A stretch of DNA of 64,000 bases from assembly GCF_000761155.1 (NCBI RefSeq), contig NZ_CP009533.1, positions 4,457,501-4,521,500 on the forward strand, given 5' to 3'. A program made the position numbers and the translations under genes. The DNA comes from Pseudomonas rhizosphaerae. Lineage in GTDB: Bacteria > Pseudomonadota > Gammaproteobacteria > Pseudomonadales > Pseudomonadaceae. Under the pieces are notes generated by a model, which was not told where the DNA came from, made no database searches, and worked only from the letters and a program-made list of their open reading frames with translations. Shown here one piece after another: positions 20,505-29,714 of this stretch; the first letter of the stretch is position 1; every line of letters starts with the position of its first letter.

Positions 20505-21407
20505 ATGCACATATTGCTGACCGGCGGCACCGGACTCATCGGCCGCAAGCTTTGCCAGCACTGGGTAGGGCAGGGGCATCGGCTGACGGTGCTCAGTCGC
20601 CAACCAGGCCAGGTCAAACAGCTGTGCGGGGCCAGTGTGCGCGGTGTCGCGCAGCTCGAGGAAGTCGGCGACGAAACCGTGGACGCCGTGGTCAATCTGG
20701 CCGGCGCGCCGATTGCCGATCGACCCTGGACGGCACGCCGCCGGGCGCTGTTGTGGAGCAGCCGGATCACCCTCACCGAGGGTTTGCTGGCTTGGCTGGA
20801 AAGCCGCACGCAACGGCCTGAAGTGTTGATTTCGGGCTCGGCGGTCGGCTGGTATGGCGACGGTGGCGAGCGTGAACTGAGCGAGACTTCGCAACCGGTC
20901 AAGGAGGACTTCGCCAGCCACCTGTGCATCGCCTGGGAAGAAACCGCCCTGCGCGCCGAAGCGCTGGGTATCCGCGTGGTGCTGGTGCGCACTGGGCTGG
21001 TGCTGGCCAGCCAGGGTGGCTTTCTCAAGCGCCTGACGCTGCCCTTCAAACTGGGGCTGGGAGGGCCGATCGGCAGTGGCCGGCAGTGGATGCCGTGGGT
21101 TCACATCGACGATCAAATCGCCCTGATTGATTTTCTCTTGCACCAGACCCAGTGCCGCGGTCCCTATAATGCCTGCGCGCCAGAGCCGGTGCGCAACCGC
21201 GAGTTCGCTCGGCAATTAGGGCACGCGCTGCATCGACCCGCTTTCCTGCCGCTGCCGTCGCTGCTGCTCAAAGCGGGGCTGGGCGAGCTGTCGGGTCTGT
21301 TGCTCGGCGGCCAGCGTGCACGCCCGGTGGCTTTGCAGGCTGCAGGTTTCAACTTTCGCTACCGCGAACTGTCTGCTGCCCTGACCGAACTGTCTCGGCG
21401 GCTTTGA
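20505..21407 (+). CDS. TIGR01777 family NAD-dependent epimerase/dehydratase (YfcH-like)
   Basis: This 300-residue extended SDR protein starts MHILLTGGTGLIGRKLCQHW with the TGGTGLIG nucleotide-binding loop. A C-terminal DUF1731 region covers about 250-300 (LGELSGLLLGGQRARPVAL). The substrate is unknown. GGAGAAAC lies seven bases before the ATG. It is divergent from the FAD oxidoreductase across 204 bases containing the PplR-like box and is followed by hemH after 34 bases, so it may share a transcript with hemH. Confidence 0.9.
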   Translation: MHILLTGGTGLIGRKLCQHWVGQGHRLTVLSRQPGQVKQLCGASVRGVAQLEEVGDETVDAVVNLAGAPIADRPWTARRRALLWSSRITLTEGLLAWLESRTQRPEVLISGSAVGWYGDGGERELSETSQPVKEDFASHLCIAWEETALRAEALGIRVVLVRTGLVLASQGGFLKRLTLPFKLGLGGPIGSGRQWMPWVHIDDQIALIDFLLHQTQCRGPYNACAPEPVRNREFARQLGHALHRPAFLPLPSLLLKAGLGELSGLLLGGQRARPVALQAAGFNFRYRELSAALTELSRRL

Positions 21408-21441
21408 GCTCTAACCACAGAATCTGGAAATAGGACGCTGC

Positions 21442-22467
21442 ATGACCGATCACGCCCTGCTGCTGGTCAACCTGGGGTCGCCCGCATCGACCCAGGTCGC
21501 CGATGTACGTAGCTATCTCAACCAGTTCCTGATGGACCCCTATGTCATCGACGTGCCGTGGCCGGTGCGGCGTCTTATCGTTTCGCTGATCCTGATCAAG
21601 CGCCCGGAGCAATCGGCACATGCCTATGCCTCGATCTGGTGGGACGAGGGCTCGCCACTGGTGGTGCTGACCCGACGTTTGCAGGCGATCATGACCGAGC
21701 AGTGGCGCCATGGCCCGGTGGAAGTCGCCATGCGCTATGGCGAACCTTCGCTGGACACGGCGCTGTCGCGCCTGGCTGGGCAGGGGGTGCAAAAAGTCAC
21801 TCTGGCACCGCTCTATCCACAGTTCGCCCAGAGCACCGTGACCACGGTGATCGAGCAGGCCCGCAAGGTGGTGCGCGAGCGCAAGCTGTCCATGCAGTTC
21901 AGCGTGCTGCAACCGTTCTATGACCAGCCTGAGTACCTGGACGCACTGGTAGCCAGCGCCAAGCCCTACCTGGCGCAACCCCATGACCATCTGTTGATGA
22001 GTTTTCACGGCTTGCCCGAGCGGCACCTGACCAAGATCGACCCTACCGGCAGCCACTGCCTGCGCACCGCCGACTGCTGCCAGAATGCCCCGCCCGAAGT
22101 GCTTGCCGTCTGCTATCGCGCCCAGTGCCTGCGTACGGCCAGTGCCTTCGCCGAGCGCATGGGGCTGGCCGAGGGCAGTTGGTCGGTGTCGTTTCAGTCG
22201 CGCCTGGGCCGGGCCAAGTGGATCGAGCCGTACACCGAGGCACGCCTCGATGAACTGGCCAAGCAAGGGGTGAAAAAGCTGTTGGTCATGTGCCCTGCGT
22301 TCGTTGCCGATTGCATCGAGACGCTGGAGGAGATCGGCGACCGCGGTCGCGAGCAGTTCTGCGAGGCGGGCGGCGAGGAACTGGTGCTGGTGCCGTGCCT
22401 GAACGATCACCCGCAATGGGGTGAAGCGTTGAACACCCTGTGCGAGCGGGCGCCGTTGATGCTGTAA
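21442..22467 (+). CDS. hemH: Ferrochelatase
   Basis: HemH inserts Fe2+ into protoporphyrin IX, the last step of haem synthesis. The 341-residue product starts [16 protein letters not shown] and contains the conserved SFHGLPERH (metal-binding His) and [16 protein letters not shown]. Length fits the family. It lies downstream of the epimerase on the same strand and converges on the uracil permease gene. Confidence 0.96.
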   Translation: MTDHALLLVNLGSPASTQVADVRSYLNQFLMDPYVIDVPWPVRRLIVSLILIKRPEQSAHAYASIWWDEGSPLVVLTRRLQAIMTEQWRHGPVEVAMRYGEPSLDTALSRLAGQGVQKVTLAPLYPQFAQSTVTTVIEQARKVVRERKLSMQFSVLQPFYDQPEYLDALVASAKPYLAQPHDHLLMSFHGLPERHLTKIDPTGSHCLRTADCCQNAPPEVLAVCYRAQCLRTASAFAERMGLAEGSWSVSFQSRLGRAKWIEPYTEARLDELAKQGVKKLLVMCPAFVADCIETLEEIGDRGREQFCEAGGEELVLVPCLNDHPQWGEALNTLCERAPLML

Positions 22468-22481
22468 CGGTGGATCGGAAA

Positions 22482-22510
22482 GCAGGGAGCGCCGCTGCGA
22501 CGCTCCCTGC
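22482..22510. terminator. Hairpin between hemH and uraA
   Basis: A ten-base perfect stem (GCAGGGAGCG with CGCTCCCTGC) around a nine-base loop lies between converging genes. There is no clear T tract. Confidence 0.55.
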
Positions 22511-22515
22511 GGACA

Positions 22516-23778
22516 TCAGGCTTGTGCGTCCTTTTTCCAGTCGCCGTGCCCTGGCAACAGCAGGTTCAAGGCAATCGCCACCACGGCGCACAGGGCAATG
22601 CCTTTGAGGCCGAAGTCGTCAGGCCCGGTCCCAGTGCCGACCAGCACGCCGCCGATACCGAACACCAATGTCACCGAGACGATCACCAGGTTGCGCGCCT
22701 CGGCCATGTCGACCTTGTGGCGAATCATGGTATTCAGGCCCACGGCGGCGATGGAGCCGAACAGCAGGCACAGGATACCGCCCATCACTGGCACCGGAAT
22801 GCTCTGCAACAGCGCGCCGAACTTGCCCACGAAGGCCAGGCTGATCGCAAAGATCGAGGCCCAGGTCATGATCTTGGGGTTGTAGTTCTTGGTCAACATG
22901 ACCGCGCCGGTGACTTCCGCGTAGGTGGTGTTGGGCGGTCCGCCGAACAGGCCAGCGGCGGTCGTGGCGATGCCGTCGCCGAGCAGGGTACGGTGCAGGC
23001 CGGGTTTCTTCAGGTAGTCACGTCCGGTCACGCTGCCCACGGCGATCACCCCACCGATATGCTCGATGGCCGGCGCCAGGGCCACCGGAACGATGAACAG
23101 GATGGCCTGCCAGTTGAACGCCGGCGCGGTGAAGTGCGGCAGCGCTAGCCAGGAAGCCGCAGCGATCTTGGCCGTGTCGACCACGCCGAACGCGAACGAC
23201 ATGCCGAAGCCGACCAGCACCCCGGCGATGATCGGTACCAGGCGAAAGATGCCCTTGCCGAACACCGCGACCACGATGGTGGTCAGCAACGCTGGCATCG
23301 AGATCCACATGGCCGTGGCGTAGGGAATCAGCTCGCTGCCATCGCCGTTCTTGCCCATCGCCATGTTGGCGGCAATCGGCGCCATCGCCAGGCCGATGGA
23401 GATGACCACCGGGCCGATCACCACCGGCGGCAGCAGGCGGTCGATGAAGCCGGTACCCTTGATCTTCACCGCCAGCCCGAGAAAGGTGTAGACGAATCCG
23501 GCGGCCATGATCCCGCCCATCGTTTCTGCCAGGCCGAACTGGCCCTTGGCAAGAATGATCGGCGTGATGAAGGCAAAGCTCGATGCCAGGAATACCGGCA
23601 CCTGACGACCCGTCACCAGTTGGAACAGCAGCGTGCCCAGGCCCGCGGTGAACAGCGCCACGTTGGGGTCCAGGCCGGTGATCAGCGGCATCAGCACCAG
23701 CGCGCCGAACGCTACGAAGAGCATCTGCGCGCCAGAGAGCACCTGCCGCCAGAGCGGGTCGTTGAACTCGTCCTGCAT
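22516..23778 (-). CDS. uraA: Uracil permease (NCS2 family)
   Basis: This 420-residue inner-membrane protein takes up uracil by proton symport. Many hydrophobic helices are visible, with the NCS2 region FIVPVALAPAIEHIGG and GLFGGPPNTTYAE. It begins three bases after upp on the same strand, and the upp-uraA pair forms a uracil salvage operon: UraA brings in uracil and Upp traps it as UMP. Confidence 0.93.
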   Translation of the reverse strand: MQDEFNDPLWRQVLSGAQMLFVAFGALVLMPLITGLDPNVALFTAGLGTLLFQLVTGRQVPVFLASSFAFITPIILAKGQFGLAETMGGIMAAGFVYTFLGLAVKIKGTGFIDRLLPPVVIGPVVISIGLAMAPIAANMAMGKNGDGSELIPYATAMWISMPALLTTIVVAVFGKGIFRLVPIIAGVLVGFGMSFAFGVVDTAKIAAASWLALPHFTAPAFNWQAILFIVPVALAPAIEHIGGVIAVGSVTGRDYLKKPGLHRTLLGDGIATTAAGLFGGPPNTTYAEVTGAVMLTKNYNPKIMTWASIFAISLAFVGKFGALLQSIPVPVMGGILCLLFGSIAAVGLNTMIRHKVDMAEARNLVIVSVTLVFGIGGVLVGTGTGPDDFGLKGIALCAVVAIALNLLLPGHGDWKKDAQA

Positions 23779-23781
23779 GGG

Positions 23782-24420
23782 TCAGGCGTCCTTCTGCTTG
23801 GTGCCGAAGATCTTGTCGCCGGCGTCGCCCAGCCCGGGGATGATATAGCCGTGTTCGTTCAGACGTTCATCGATCGAGGCGGTGTAGATCTGCACGTCGG
23901 GATGCGCCTTCTCCACGGCGGCGATGCCCTCGGGCGCAGCCACCAGCACCATGGCGCGGATTTCCTTGCAGCCGGCCTTCTTCAGCAGGTCGATCGTGGC
24001 AACCATGGAGCTGCCGGTGGCCAGCATCGGGTCGATGATCATCGCCAGGCGCTCGTCGATCTCGGGTACCAGCTTTTCCAGGTAGGTGTGCGCTTCGAGG
24101 GTGTCTTCGTTACGCGCAACGCCCACGGCGCTGACCTTGGCGCCTGGAATCAGGCTGAGCACGCCGTCGAGCATGCCGATGCCAGCGCGCAGGATGGGCA
24201 CCACGGTGATTTTCTTGCCGGCGATCTTCTCGACCTGCACCGGGCCGGCCCAGCCGGGGATCTCGTAGTTTTCCAGGGGCAGATCCTTGGTAGCCTCGTA
24301 GGTGAGCAGGGCTCCGACTTCCTGGGCAAGCTCGCGGAAGTTCTTGGTGCTGATGTCGGCACGGCGCATGAGGCCGAGCTTGTGGCGGATCAGCGGGTGG
24401 CGGATCTCACGGATAGGCAT
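23782..24420 (-). CDS. upp: Uracil phosphoribosyltransferase
   Basis: Upp makes UMP from uracil and PRPP. The 212-residue protein begins [19 protein letters not shown] and has the PRPP-binding [21 protein letters not shown]. The start at 24420 follows GGAG ten bases upstream; eight residues before it are not conserved. Divergent from the hypoxanthine phosphoribosyltransferase gene, which groups base salvage around one intergenic region. Confidence 0.96.
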   Translation of the reverse strand: MPIREIRHPLIRHKLGLMRRADISTKNFRELAQEVGALLTYEATKDLPLENYEIPGWAGPVQVEKIAGKKITVVPILRAGIGMLDGVLSLIPGAKVSAVGVARNEDTLEAHTYLEKLVPEIDERLAMIIDPMLATGSSMVATIDLLKKAGCKEIRAMVLVAAPEGIAAVEKAHPDVQIYTASIDERLNEHGYIIPGLGDAGDKIFGTKQKDA

Positions 24421-24593
24421 GGGGGAAAGGCTCCGAACGGGCAAAAAAACGGCGGTAGATTAATCTATTGTATCGAGGTGTCCTATAGACATGCTGCACG
24501 TTAGTACATGAAACCTTGGATTGTGCTTGATTCGTGCCGGGTGTGTGCGTACCTTTGCCCGCTTTTCTTCCACCGCCCCCCTTGGAGAGCGTC

Positions 24594-25151
24594 ATGTCCG
24601 CTGATCTCGAGCACATCCGTCAAGTCATGCGAGAGGCCGACTGCCTGTATACAGAAGCCCAGGTCGAGGCCGCCATCGCCAAGGTCGGCGCGCAGATCAA
24701 CGCTGAACTGGCCGAACGCAATCCGGTGGTGTTCTGCGTGATGAACGGCGGGCTGATCTTCTCTGGCAAACTGCTGACCCACCTGAATTTCCCGCTGGAG
24801 GCGTCGTACCTGCACGCTACGCGCTATCGCAATGAAACGCGCGGTGGCGACCTGTTCTGGAAGGCCAAGCCGGAAATCTCCTTCATCGACCGCGACGTGC
24901 TGATCATCGATGACATTCTCGACGAAGGCCATACGCTCAGCGCCATCATCGACTTCTGCAAGCATGCCGGTGCGCGTGCCGTGCACACGGCGGTGCTGAT
25001 CGACAAGGACCACGACCGCAAGGCCAGCCCGGACCTCAAGGCCGATTTCGTGGGCTTGCCGTGCATCGACCGCTACATCTTTGGCTACGGTATGGATTAC
25101 AAGGGTTACTGGCGTAATGCCGCTGGCATCTTTGCCGTCAAAGGCATGTAA
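24594..25151 (+). CDS. hpt: Hypoxanthine-guanine phosphoribosyltransferase
   Basis: This enzyme salvages hypoxanthine and guanine to IMP and GMP with PRPP. The 185-residue product begins MSADLEHIRQVMREADC and has the PRPP motif VLIIDDILDEGHTL; CVMNGGLIFSGKLL is the usual upstream loop. The ATG at 24594 follows GGAGAG; the open frame upstream is non-conserved. It shares a 173-base divergent promoter region with upp. Confidence 0.92.
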   Translation: MSADLEHIRQVMREADCLYTEAQVEAAIAKVGAQINAELAERNPVVFCVMNGGLIFSGKLLTHLNFPLEASYLHATRYRNETRGGDLFWKAKPEISFIDRDVLIIDDILDEGHTLSAIIDFCKHAGARAVHTAVLIDKDHDRKASPDLKADFVGLPCIDRYIFGYGMDYKGYWRNAAGIFAVKGM

Positions 25152-25175
25152 AGCTGCGGCACCTCATGCACCGCC

Positions 25176-25240
25176 GACGCGGCTCGCGCCGCTGCTACAG
25201 AAACACCGCGATCCCCTGTAGCAGCGGCGCAAGCCGCGTC
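25176..25240. repeat. Inverted pair of REP-like elements, family 1
   Basis: Two 23-base copies (25176-25198 and 25218-25240) face each other and match at 22 of 23 positions. Each carries a GCGGC...GCCGC core ending in GTAGCAG. A third copy lies at 26158-26180. They sit just after the hpt stop and can fold into a long hairpin. This is the pattern of Pseudomonas REP/REPIN elements. Confidence 0.8.
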
Positions 25241-25309
25241 CCGCCGCGCCACGGATTCGAACCCCACGCAACATGCTAAAGTCTGCGGCTCTTTCCCAAG
25301 GAGCCGCCC

Positions 25310-25789
25310 ATGCGCCTGATCGTTGCTGCCATTGCCTTGCTGACGTGCCTGACGCTGGTCGCCGCGCCGGCGCCTGGCCCCCTGCACGAACAATTCCTGC
25401 CGCCGGATGAACAGGCCCTGCGCGTGGGTGATCCGCAACAGCAACTGCTGCAGGTGACCAGCTACTCCGTGGTGATGGGCAACCAGCGGCTTTCCAACCA
25501 GCAGCCCATACCGGTGACCGCGCCCATGCTGTTGCGTTTGAAGGGCAAGGCCCTGAGCAAGGATGCGAAGCTGGCCGAAGTGTTGATCACCTTCGACGGT
25601 GAAAGCAAAAGCCTGAAGCGTCCAGCCTTCGATGCGGCCAGCGGCACCCTGGCCCTGACCTATCCGCTGAGCCAGTACCGGATCCTGCTCGACCTGCTGC
25701 GCAACGATACCGTCTACGTACAATTCCTCAGCTATTCCAATGGGCATGTCTGGGCCGATCTGCACACCGGCAGCGTACGTGCGCGTTGA
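25310..25789 (+). CDS. Hypothetical exported protein
   Basis: The 159-residue protein begins with a clear signal peptide (MRLIVAAIALLTCLTLVAA, then PAPGPLHEQ) and is predicted periplasmic. I recognise no catalytic motif. The mature part has a mixed beta-like pattern (VLITFDGESKSLKRPAFDAA) and ends VWADLHTGSVRAR. AAGGAG lies just before the ATG. It sits between hpt and a PA4642-like small gene; a similar gene occurs at this place in related pseudomonads as far as I recall. Confidence 0.75.
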   Translation: MRLIVAAIALLTCLTLVAAPAPGPLHEQFLPPDEQALRVGDPQQQLLQVTSYSVVMGNQRLSNQQPIPVTAPMLLRLKGKALSKDAKLAEVLITFDGESKSLKRPAFDAASGTLALTYPLSQYRILLDLLRNDTVYVQFLSYSNGHVWADLHTGSVRAR

Positions 25790-25856
25790 GCCAGTGGCCA
25801 TGCCGAAGGTAGACTGCCTGCCCCGTGAATGACCGTGATAGCCAGTGGAGTCGGTA

Positions 25857-26144
25857 ATGCGTAAAGACAAGAAGCAATTGATTGGCGACGAGATCGGCGA
25901 TGAGCAGATCAAGCTGTTCCTGAATTTCGAACCGGTCGATGCCACCTCGCCGTCGCTGCACAAGTTGATCAAGGCGTACCGTGGTTTGCGTGTCGATGAC
26001 TTTGCACGCTTTCTGGTGTTCTTCAAGGAGGCGGGCTACGCGTTCGACGGCAAGGACGAACACGGCAACGATTTCATCGCGTTGATTCGTGACCAGCGCA
26101 ACGCCCCTGAATACATCGACCTGATCCAGCAGGCCCAAGCCTGA
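25857..26144 (+). CDS. PA4642-family small conserved protein
   Basis: The 95-residue acidic soluble protein begins MRKDKKQLIGDEIGDEQIKL and contains YRGLRVDDFARFLVFFKEAGY, matching a Pseudomonas family named after PA4642, of unknown function. The ATG at 25857 is set by GGAG eight bases upstream; a GTG at 25845 is less likely. It converges on mqo, with which the family is commonly neighbouring. Confidence 0.8.
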   Translation: MRKDKKQLIGDEIGDEQIKLFLNFEPVDATSPSLHKLIKAYRGLRVDDFARFLVFFKEAGYAFDGKDEHGNDFIALIRDQRNAPEYIDLIQQAQA

Positions 26145-26157
26145 CGCACGATCCCGT

Positions 26158-26180
26158 GTAGCAGCAGCGCAAGCCGCGTC
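26158..26180 (+). repeat. REP-like element, family 1 (single copy)
   Basis: This copy differs at one base from 25218-25240 and shares its upstream flank CGATCCC. It lies between the PA4642-like gene and mqo. Confidence 0.75.
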
Positions 26181-26190
26181 GGCGCCCAAC

Positions 26191-26214
26191 GCGGTGTGCC
26201 GGCAGGCACACCGC
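26191..26214. terminator. Hairpin downstream of mqo
   Basis: A ten-base perfect stem (GCGGTGTGCC with GGCACACCGC) and four-base loop lie just after the mqo stop codon. No T tract follows, so it may act as a weak or factor-dependent terminator or as an RNA stabiliser. Confidence 0.5.
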
Positions 26215-26219
26215 GGCAC

Positions 26220-27731
26220 TCAGGCGTAATACTGCACGCCGTCAGCTTTCTCGGTGAGCTCGAGCGCCACGTCGCTGTCATGGCTGACACGACGATAAAC
26301 CTCGGCATCCACCGCCAGCACTTTTTCGCGTGCCGGGAAGATCTCCGCCAGCTTGGTCGCCCAGGCCGGTGAGCGGGTCTGCTCGGGGAAGCAGCGTTCC
26401 AGCAGGTCGAGCATGATCGACACGGTCACCGAGGCGCCAGGAGATGCACCCAGCAACGCCGCCAGCGAGCCATCGGCCGCCGACACCAGCTCGGTACCGA
26501 ATTGCAGCACCCCACCTTTCTTCGCATCTTTCTTGATGATCTGCACGCGCTGGCCAGCCACTTCCAGGCGCCAATCCTCGGCCCGGGCCTCGGGGTAGAA
26601 GCGCCGCAACGAATCCAGACGCTGCTCCATGGACTGGCGCACCTCGCTCATCAGGTACTTGGTCAGGTCCATGTTGTCCCGTGCCACGGCCAGCATCGGG
26701 CCGATGTTGGCCGCGCGCACCGACAGCGGCAGGTCGAGGAACGAGCCATGCTTGAGGAACTTGGTGGTGAAGCCGGCATACGGCCCGAACAGCAGCGACT
26801 TGTTGCCATCCACCACGCGGGTGTCCAGGTGCGGCACGGACATGGGCGGCGAGCCCACCGCGGCCTGGCTGTAGACCTTGGCCTGGTGCCGCTTGACCAC
26901 CTCGGGATTGTCGCAGCGCAGCCACTGGCCGCTCACCGGGAAACCGCCGAAGCCCTTGCCTTCCTCGATACCGGACATCTGCAGCAGCGGCAATGCAGCG
27001 CCGCCTGCGCCCAGGAACACGAACTTGGCATCGATCTCGCGGGTGGTGCCGCTGTTGACGTCCTTGACGGTAACCGTCCAGCCGCTGCCCTTGCGCTCAA
27101 GGCCGGTGACTTTCTTGCAATACTTGACCTGCGCGCCAGGTGCGCTGGAAAGATGGGCCAGCAGCTTGTTGGTCAGGGCGCCGAAATTGACGTCGGTGCC
27201 GCCCATTACACGGGTGGCGCTGATGTGCTGGTCGGCGGGCCGCCCGGGCATCATCAGTGGCATCCACTCGGCCATCTTCGTCTTGTCTTCGGTGTATTCC
27301 ATGTCCGCGAAGGCGTGGTGGGCCTTGAGCAGTTCATAGCGCTTCTTGAGGAAGGCCACGCCCTTGTCACCTTCGACATAGCTCAGGTGCGGCACCGGGC
27401 TGATGAACGAGCGCGCCGAGCCGAAACTGCTCTTCTTGCTCAGGTAGGCCCAGAACTGTTTGGACACCTCGAACTGGGTGTTGATCTGCACGGCTTTCTT
27501 GATGTCGATGGAGCCATCGGCGGCTTGCGGCGTGTAATTGAGCTCACACAGGCCGGCATGGCCGGTCCCGGCGTTGTTCCACGGGTTGGAGCTTTCCGCG
27601 GCACCGGAGTCCATGAGCTCGACGACTTCCAGCTTCAATGCCGGGTCGAGTTCCTTGAGCAGTACGGCCAGGGTGGCACTCATGATGCCAGCCCCTACCA
27701 ATACCACGTCGACTGCTTCGTTTTGCGCCAT
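26220..27731 (-). CDS. mqo: Malate:quinone oxidoreductase
   Basis: Mqo oxidises malate to oxaloacetate and passes electrons to quinones, serving the TCA cycle in pseudomonads. The 503-residue membrane-associated flavoprotein starts [20 protein letters not shown] (FAD loop [11 protein letters not shown]) and contains [20 protein letters not shown], typical of the family. GGAG lies nine bases before the ATG. About 600 bases separate it from the next upstream gene on the strand, giving room for its own promoter. Confidence 0.96.
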   Translation of the reverse strand: MAQNEAVDVVLVGAGIMSATLAVLLKELDPALKLEVVELMDSGAAESSNPWNNAGTGHAGLCELNYTPQAADGSIDIKKAVQINTQFEVSKQFWAYLSKKSSFGSARSFISPVPHLSYVEGDKGVAFLKKRYELLKAHHAFADMEYTEDKTKMAEWMPLMMPGRPADQHISATRVMGGTDVNFGALTNKLLAHLSSAPGAQVKYCKKVTGLERKGSGWTVTVKDVNSGTTREIDAKFVFLGAGGAALPLLQMSGIEEGKGFGGFPVSGQWLRCDNPEVVKRHQAKVYSQAAVGSPPMSVPHLDTRVVDGNKSLLFGPYAGFTTKFLKHGSFLDLPLSVRAANIGPMLAVARDNMDLTKYLMSEVRQSMEQRLDSLRRFYPEARAEDWRLEVAGQRVQIIKKDAKKGGVLQFGTELVSAADGSLAALLGASPGASVTVSIMLDLLERCFPEQTRSPAWATKLAEIFPAREKVLAVDAEVYRRVSHDSDVALELTEKADGVQYYA

Positions 27732-28327
27732 TTAACGCGTCTCCAAAATCTTCAGCACCCATTGACAGCATGTGACCCTGGTACATCTATGCAGGCCTGG
27801 GTCGCCATGTCCGAATCTTCGCAATTGCATCGCTGAAATGGCCTGTGCCGACAAGCTCGCGGGCAGTGCCCATGAACTCACGTTCGGCCCGCCAACGCCA
27901 TAGGACCAAGGTTGATGGAAACCGGGTCGATACGGACGCTCAGCGACCGGAACCCTTCATGCGAAGCGTTCGATCCTTCCTCGTTGGGCTGTTCGGGACG
28001 CAGATAGTGCTGGTACAGATCCAAGACTTTTCATTTGCTCGCCACACTCTTGTGAAGTTGTGAAACCCGTTTATTTTACGCTCTTTTGGAGTCGTGAACC
28101 TCAAGAAGGCTGCTAGGACAATCGGCAGCGGCAGGGGGCGCGAGCAAATGGAAACGCCAGCGCGTGACCTGCGTGGGCGGCTCTCTGTGGGCGGTGCGGA
28201 GGCCAAGACGAGTGCGTTGGCGGTGCTGCGAGGCCCGATCAGGAGACGTCCTTATAATCGGGGGAAGATTATAGCGATGAAACGCGGCGAGTTGATCGTT
28301 ATTTACAGGCTTTTGGTGACCGGGCAG
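27732..28327. other. 596-base non-coding gap upstream of mqo
   Basis: No convincing gene is seen here. The stretch is partly AT-rich (28050-28090, with a TAAAAT-like hexamer on the minus strand) and holds a perfect palindrome at 28253-28273. It probably carries the mqo promoter and leader. Small open frames within it lack ribosome sites and conserved look. Confidence 0.5.
28253..28273. promoter_or_regulatory. Palindrome upstream of mqo
   Basis: TATAATC and GATTATA form a perfect 7-bp inverted repeat around the 7-base spacer GGGGGAA. Each half also reads TATAAT, a consensus -10 hexamer, on one strand. It could be an operator overlapping a promoter; the bound protein is unknown. Confidence 0.4.
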
Positions 28328-28561
28328 TCAGGCATGCACGACCCGAATCCCGCCAGCCCCCGTGGTACGGGAGCTGACACGGGCATGGGCGGGCAATGGC
28401 TGGCCCAACCATTGTGGGCGAATATCGCCAACCTCGACCCAACCCTCACCCACGGGCGCCTGCTGGCATTGCTTGAAGGCACGGCACAGGCCTTGCCCGT
28501 CGAGCGCGACGTAGCAGCGGTAGGGCTGGCTAGCCCGGAACAGAGACTTGAGAAAACCCAT
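28328..28561 (-). CDS. Small conserved-looking protein upstream of mqo
   Basis: The 77-residue protein starts MGFLKSLFRASQPYRCYVAL and continues with QGLCRAFKQCQQAPVGEGWV, a soluble Cys- and Trp-containing protein. A good GGAGAAAC site lies before the ATG, and the text looks like real protein rather than a shadow frame. No function is recognised. It reads toward mqo and is divergent from the YajG lipoprotein gene at 28732. Confidence 0.6.
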   Translation of the reverse strand: MGFLKSLFRASQPYRCYVALDGQGLCRAFKQCQQAPVGEGWVEVGDIRPQWLGQPLPAHARVSSRTTGAGGIRVVHA

Positions 28562-28731
28562 GAGCGTTTCTCCGTGCGGTGGACTGTGAAGGCAATACTG
28601 CCCAGCGACGGTGACAAGCTGATGACACGGACCGCGCCGCCGTCACTCGCGGCTGTTTCATGGCTGGTCCATTGCCCGCAGGCCCCGCTATACTCCCGAC
28701 TTATCCACTGCCCGTTGCCGGAGAGATGCGC

Positions 28732-29325
28732 ATGTTGCACCGCCTGTTGTTCGCTATGATCGCTGTGACCAGTCTGACGTTGGTCGGTTGTGCCAACAGC
28801 CCGCAACAACTCAGCCCGCAGCCGCGCCTGACCTCGCAGTTCGCCGCCGTCGGCCAGGGCCAGGCAGTGGCCGTGCGCGTCGTCGATGGCCGGCCTTCGC
28901 CGACCCTGGGCACCCGCGGTGGCCTGTACCCGGAAACCAGTGCGGTCAGCGTCGCCGCCAACGACGTATTGCCCAAGCTGCAGGCCCAGGCCGAAGCAGC
29001 CGTGCGCCTGCTGGGCTTCACGCCCACCGGCAACAACGGCAGCGCACCCACGCTGACCATCACCCTGGCCGAACTCAAGTATCAGTCGCCCAAGGACAAG
29101 ATGTACGTCACCGAGGCCAACATCGGCGCCACCTTCAAGGCCGACGTCACCAACGGTGGTCGTCACTACAGCGGCCGCTATGGCGCCTCGCTGAACCAGC
29201 GCTTCGGCATGGCTCCGAACCAGGAAACCAACACCAAGCTGGTCAGCGATGTGTTGAGCGATGCGCTGACCCGTGTGTTCAAGGACGCCACCATCGGCCA
29301 GACCCTGTCCCAGCGCAACTTCTGA
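28732..29325 (+). CDS. YajG-family lipoprotein
   Basis: The 197-residue product has a lipoprotein signal (MLHRLLFAMIAVTSLTLVGC) with lipobox LVGC, then a YajG-like body (AVAVRVVDGRPSPTLGTRGG; TLTITLAELKYQSPKDKMYV). It is expected in the outer membrane or periplasm; its function is not established. The ATG at 28732 sits eight bases after GGAGAG; the in-frame ATG at 28726 is too close to that site. A strong terminator follows. Confidence 0.85.
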   Translation: MLHRLLFAMIAVTSLTLVGCANSPQQLSPQPRLTSQFAAVGQGQAVAVRVVDGRPSPTLGTRGGLYPETSAVSVAANDVLPKLQAQAEAAVRLLGFTPTGNNGSAPTLTITLAELKYQSPKDKMYVTEANIGATFKADVTNGGRHYSGRYGASLNQRFGMAPNQETNTKLVSDVLSDALTRVFKDATIGQTLSQRNF

Positions 29326-29343
29326 CAGCGTCGGCCAGGCATG

Positions 29344-29372
29344 AAAAAGCCCGCGTTCATCGCGGGCTTTTT
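29344..29372. terminator. Terminator after yajG-like gene
   Basis: The stem GCCCGCG/CGCGGGC (29349-29355 and 29361-29367), flanked by five A and five T, is a classic intrinsic terminator between converging genes and could work in both directions. Confidence 0.85.
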
Positions 29373-29399
29373 CGTGGGACCAGGTTTCAGGAACTGAAG

Positions 29400-29606
29400 T
29401 CAAGCGGCGCGCATGTGGAAATCGAGCAGGCTGATGCCGGTGCCCAGGTCCAGCTCGGGCCAGTCGCCGTGCTGATGACCGCCCAGCGCGCAATACACCA
29501 GCCACTGTCGATCCTGGACATTGAACGCCAGGGCGTCGATCAGGGCTTCCTGCTCGTCGCTGGCGGCAATGTGGTAGAGGCGATCCTGATTCAGGGCGTG
29601 CAGCAT
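29400..29606 (-). CDS. Small hypothetical protein
   Basis: The 68-residue acidic soluble protein starts MLHALNQDRLYHIAASDEQE and ends GISLLDFHMRAA. A GGATG lies six bases before this ATG; the frame is open for 25 more codons upstream, so a longer start cannot be excluded. No domain is recognised. It converges on the YajG-like gene across the terminator and lies downstream of an acyltransferase gene on the same strand. Confidence 0.55.
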   Translation of the reverse strand: MLHALNQDRLYHIAASDEQEALIDALAFNVQDRQWLVYCALGGHQHGDWPELDLGTGISLLDFHMRAA

Positions 29607-29714
29607 GACGGCATCCAAAGCGTGTTGAGTAAGGGTGCAACACGATGCCTGGTTTGTGTGAAAGGGGCGTGACGGACGCATGACCGTCGCGTTACGCCCC
29701 TGGTGCGGGTTGGC

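Noticed and set aside
28303..29643. 446-codon minus-strand frame across the yajG-like gene
   Set aside because: It overlaps the YajG-family lipoprotein and the small gene at 28328, has no homology and no ribosome site; it is a shadow.
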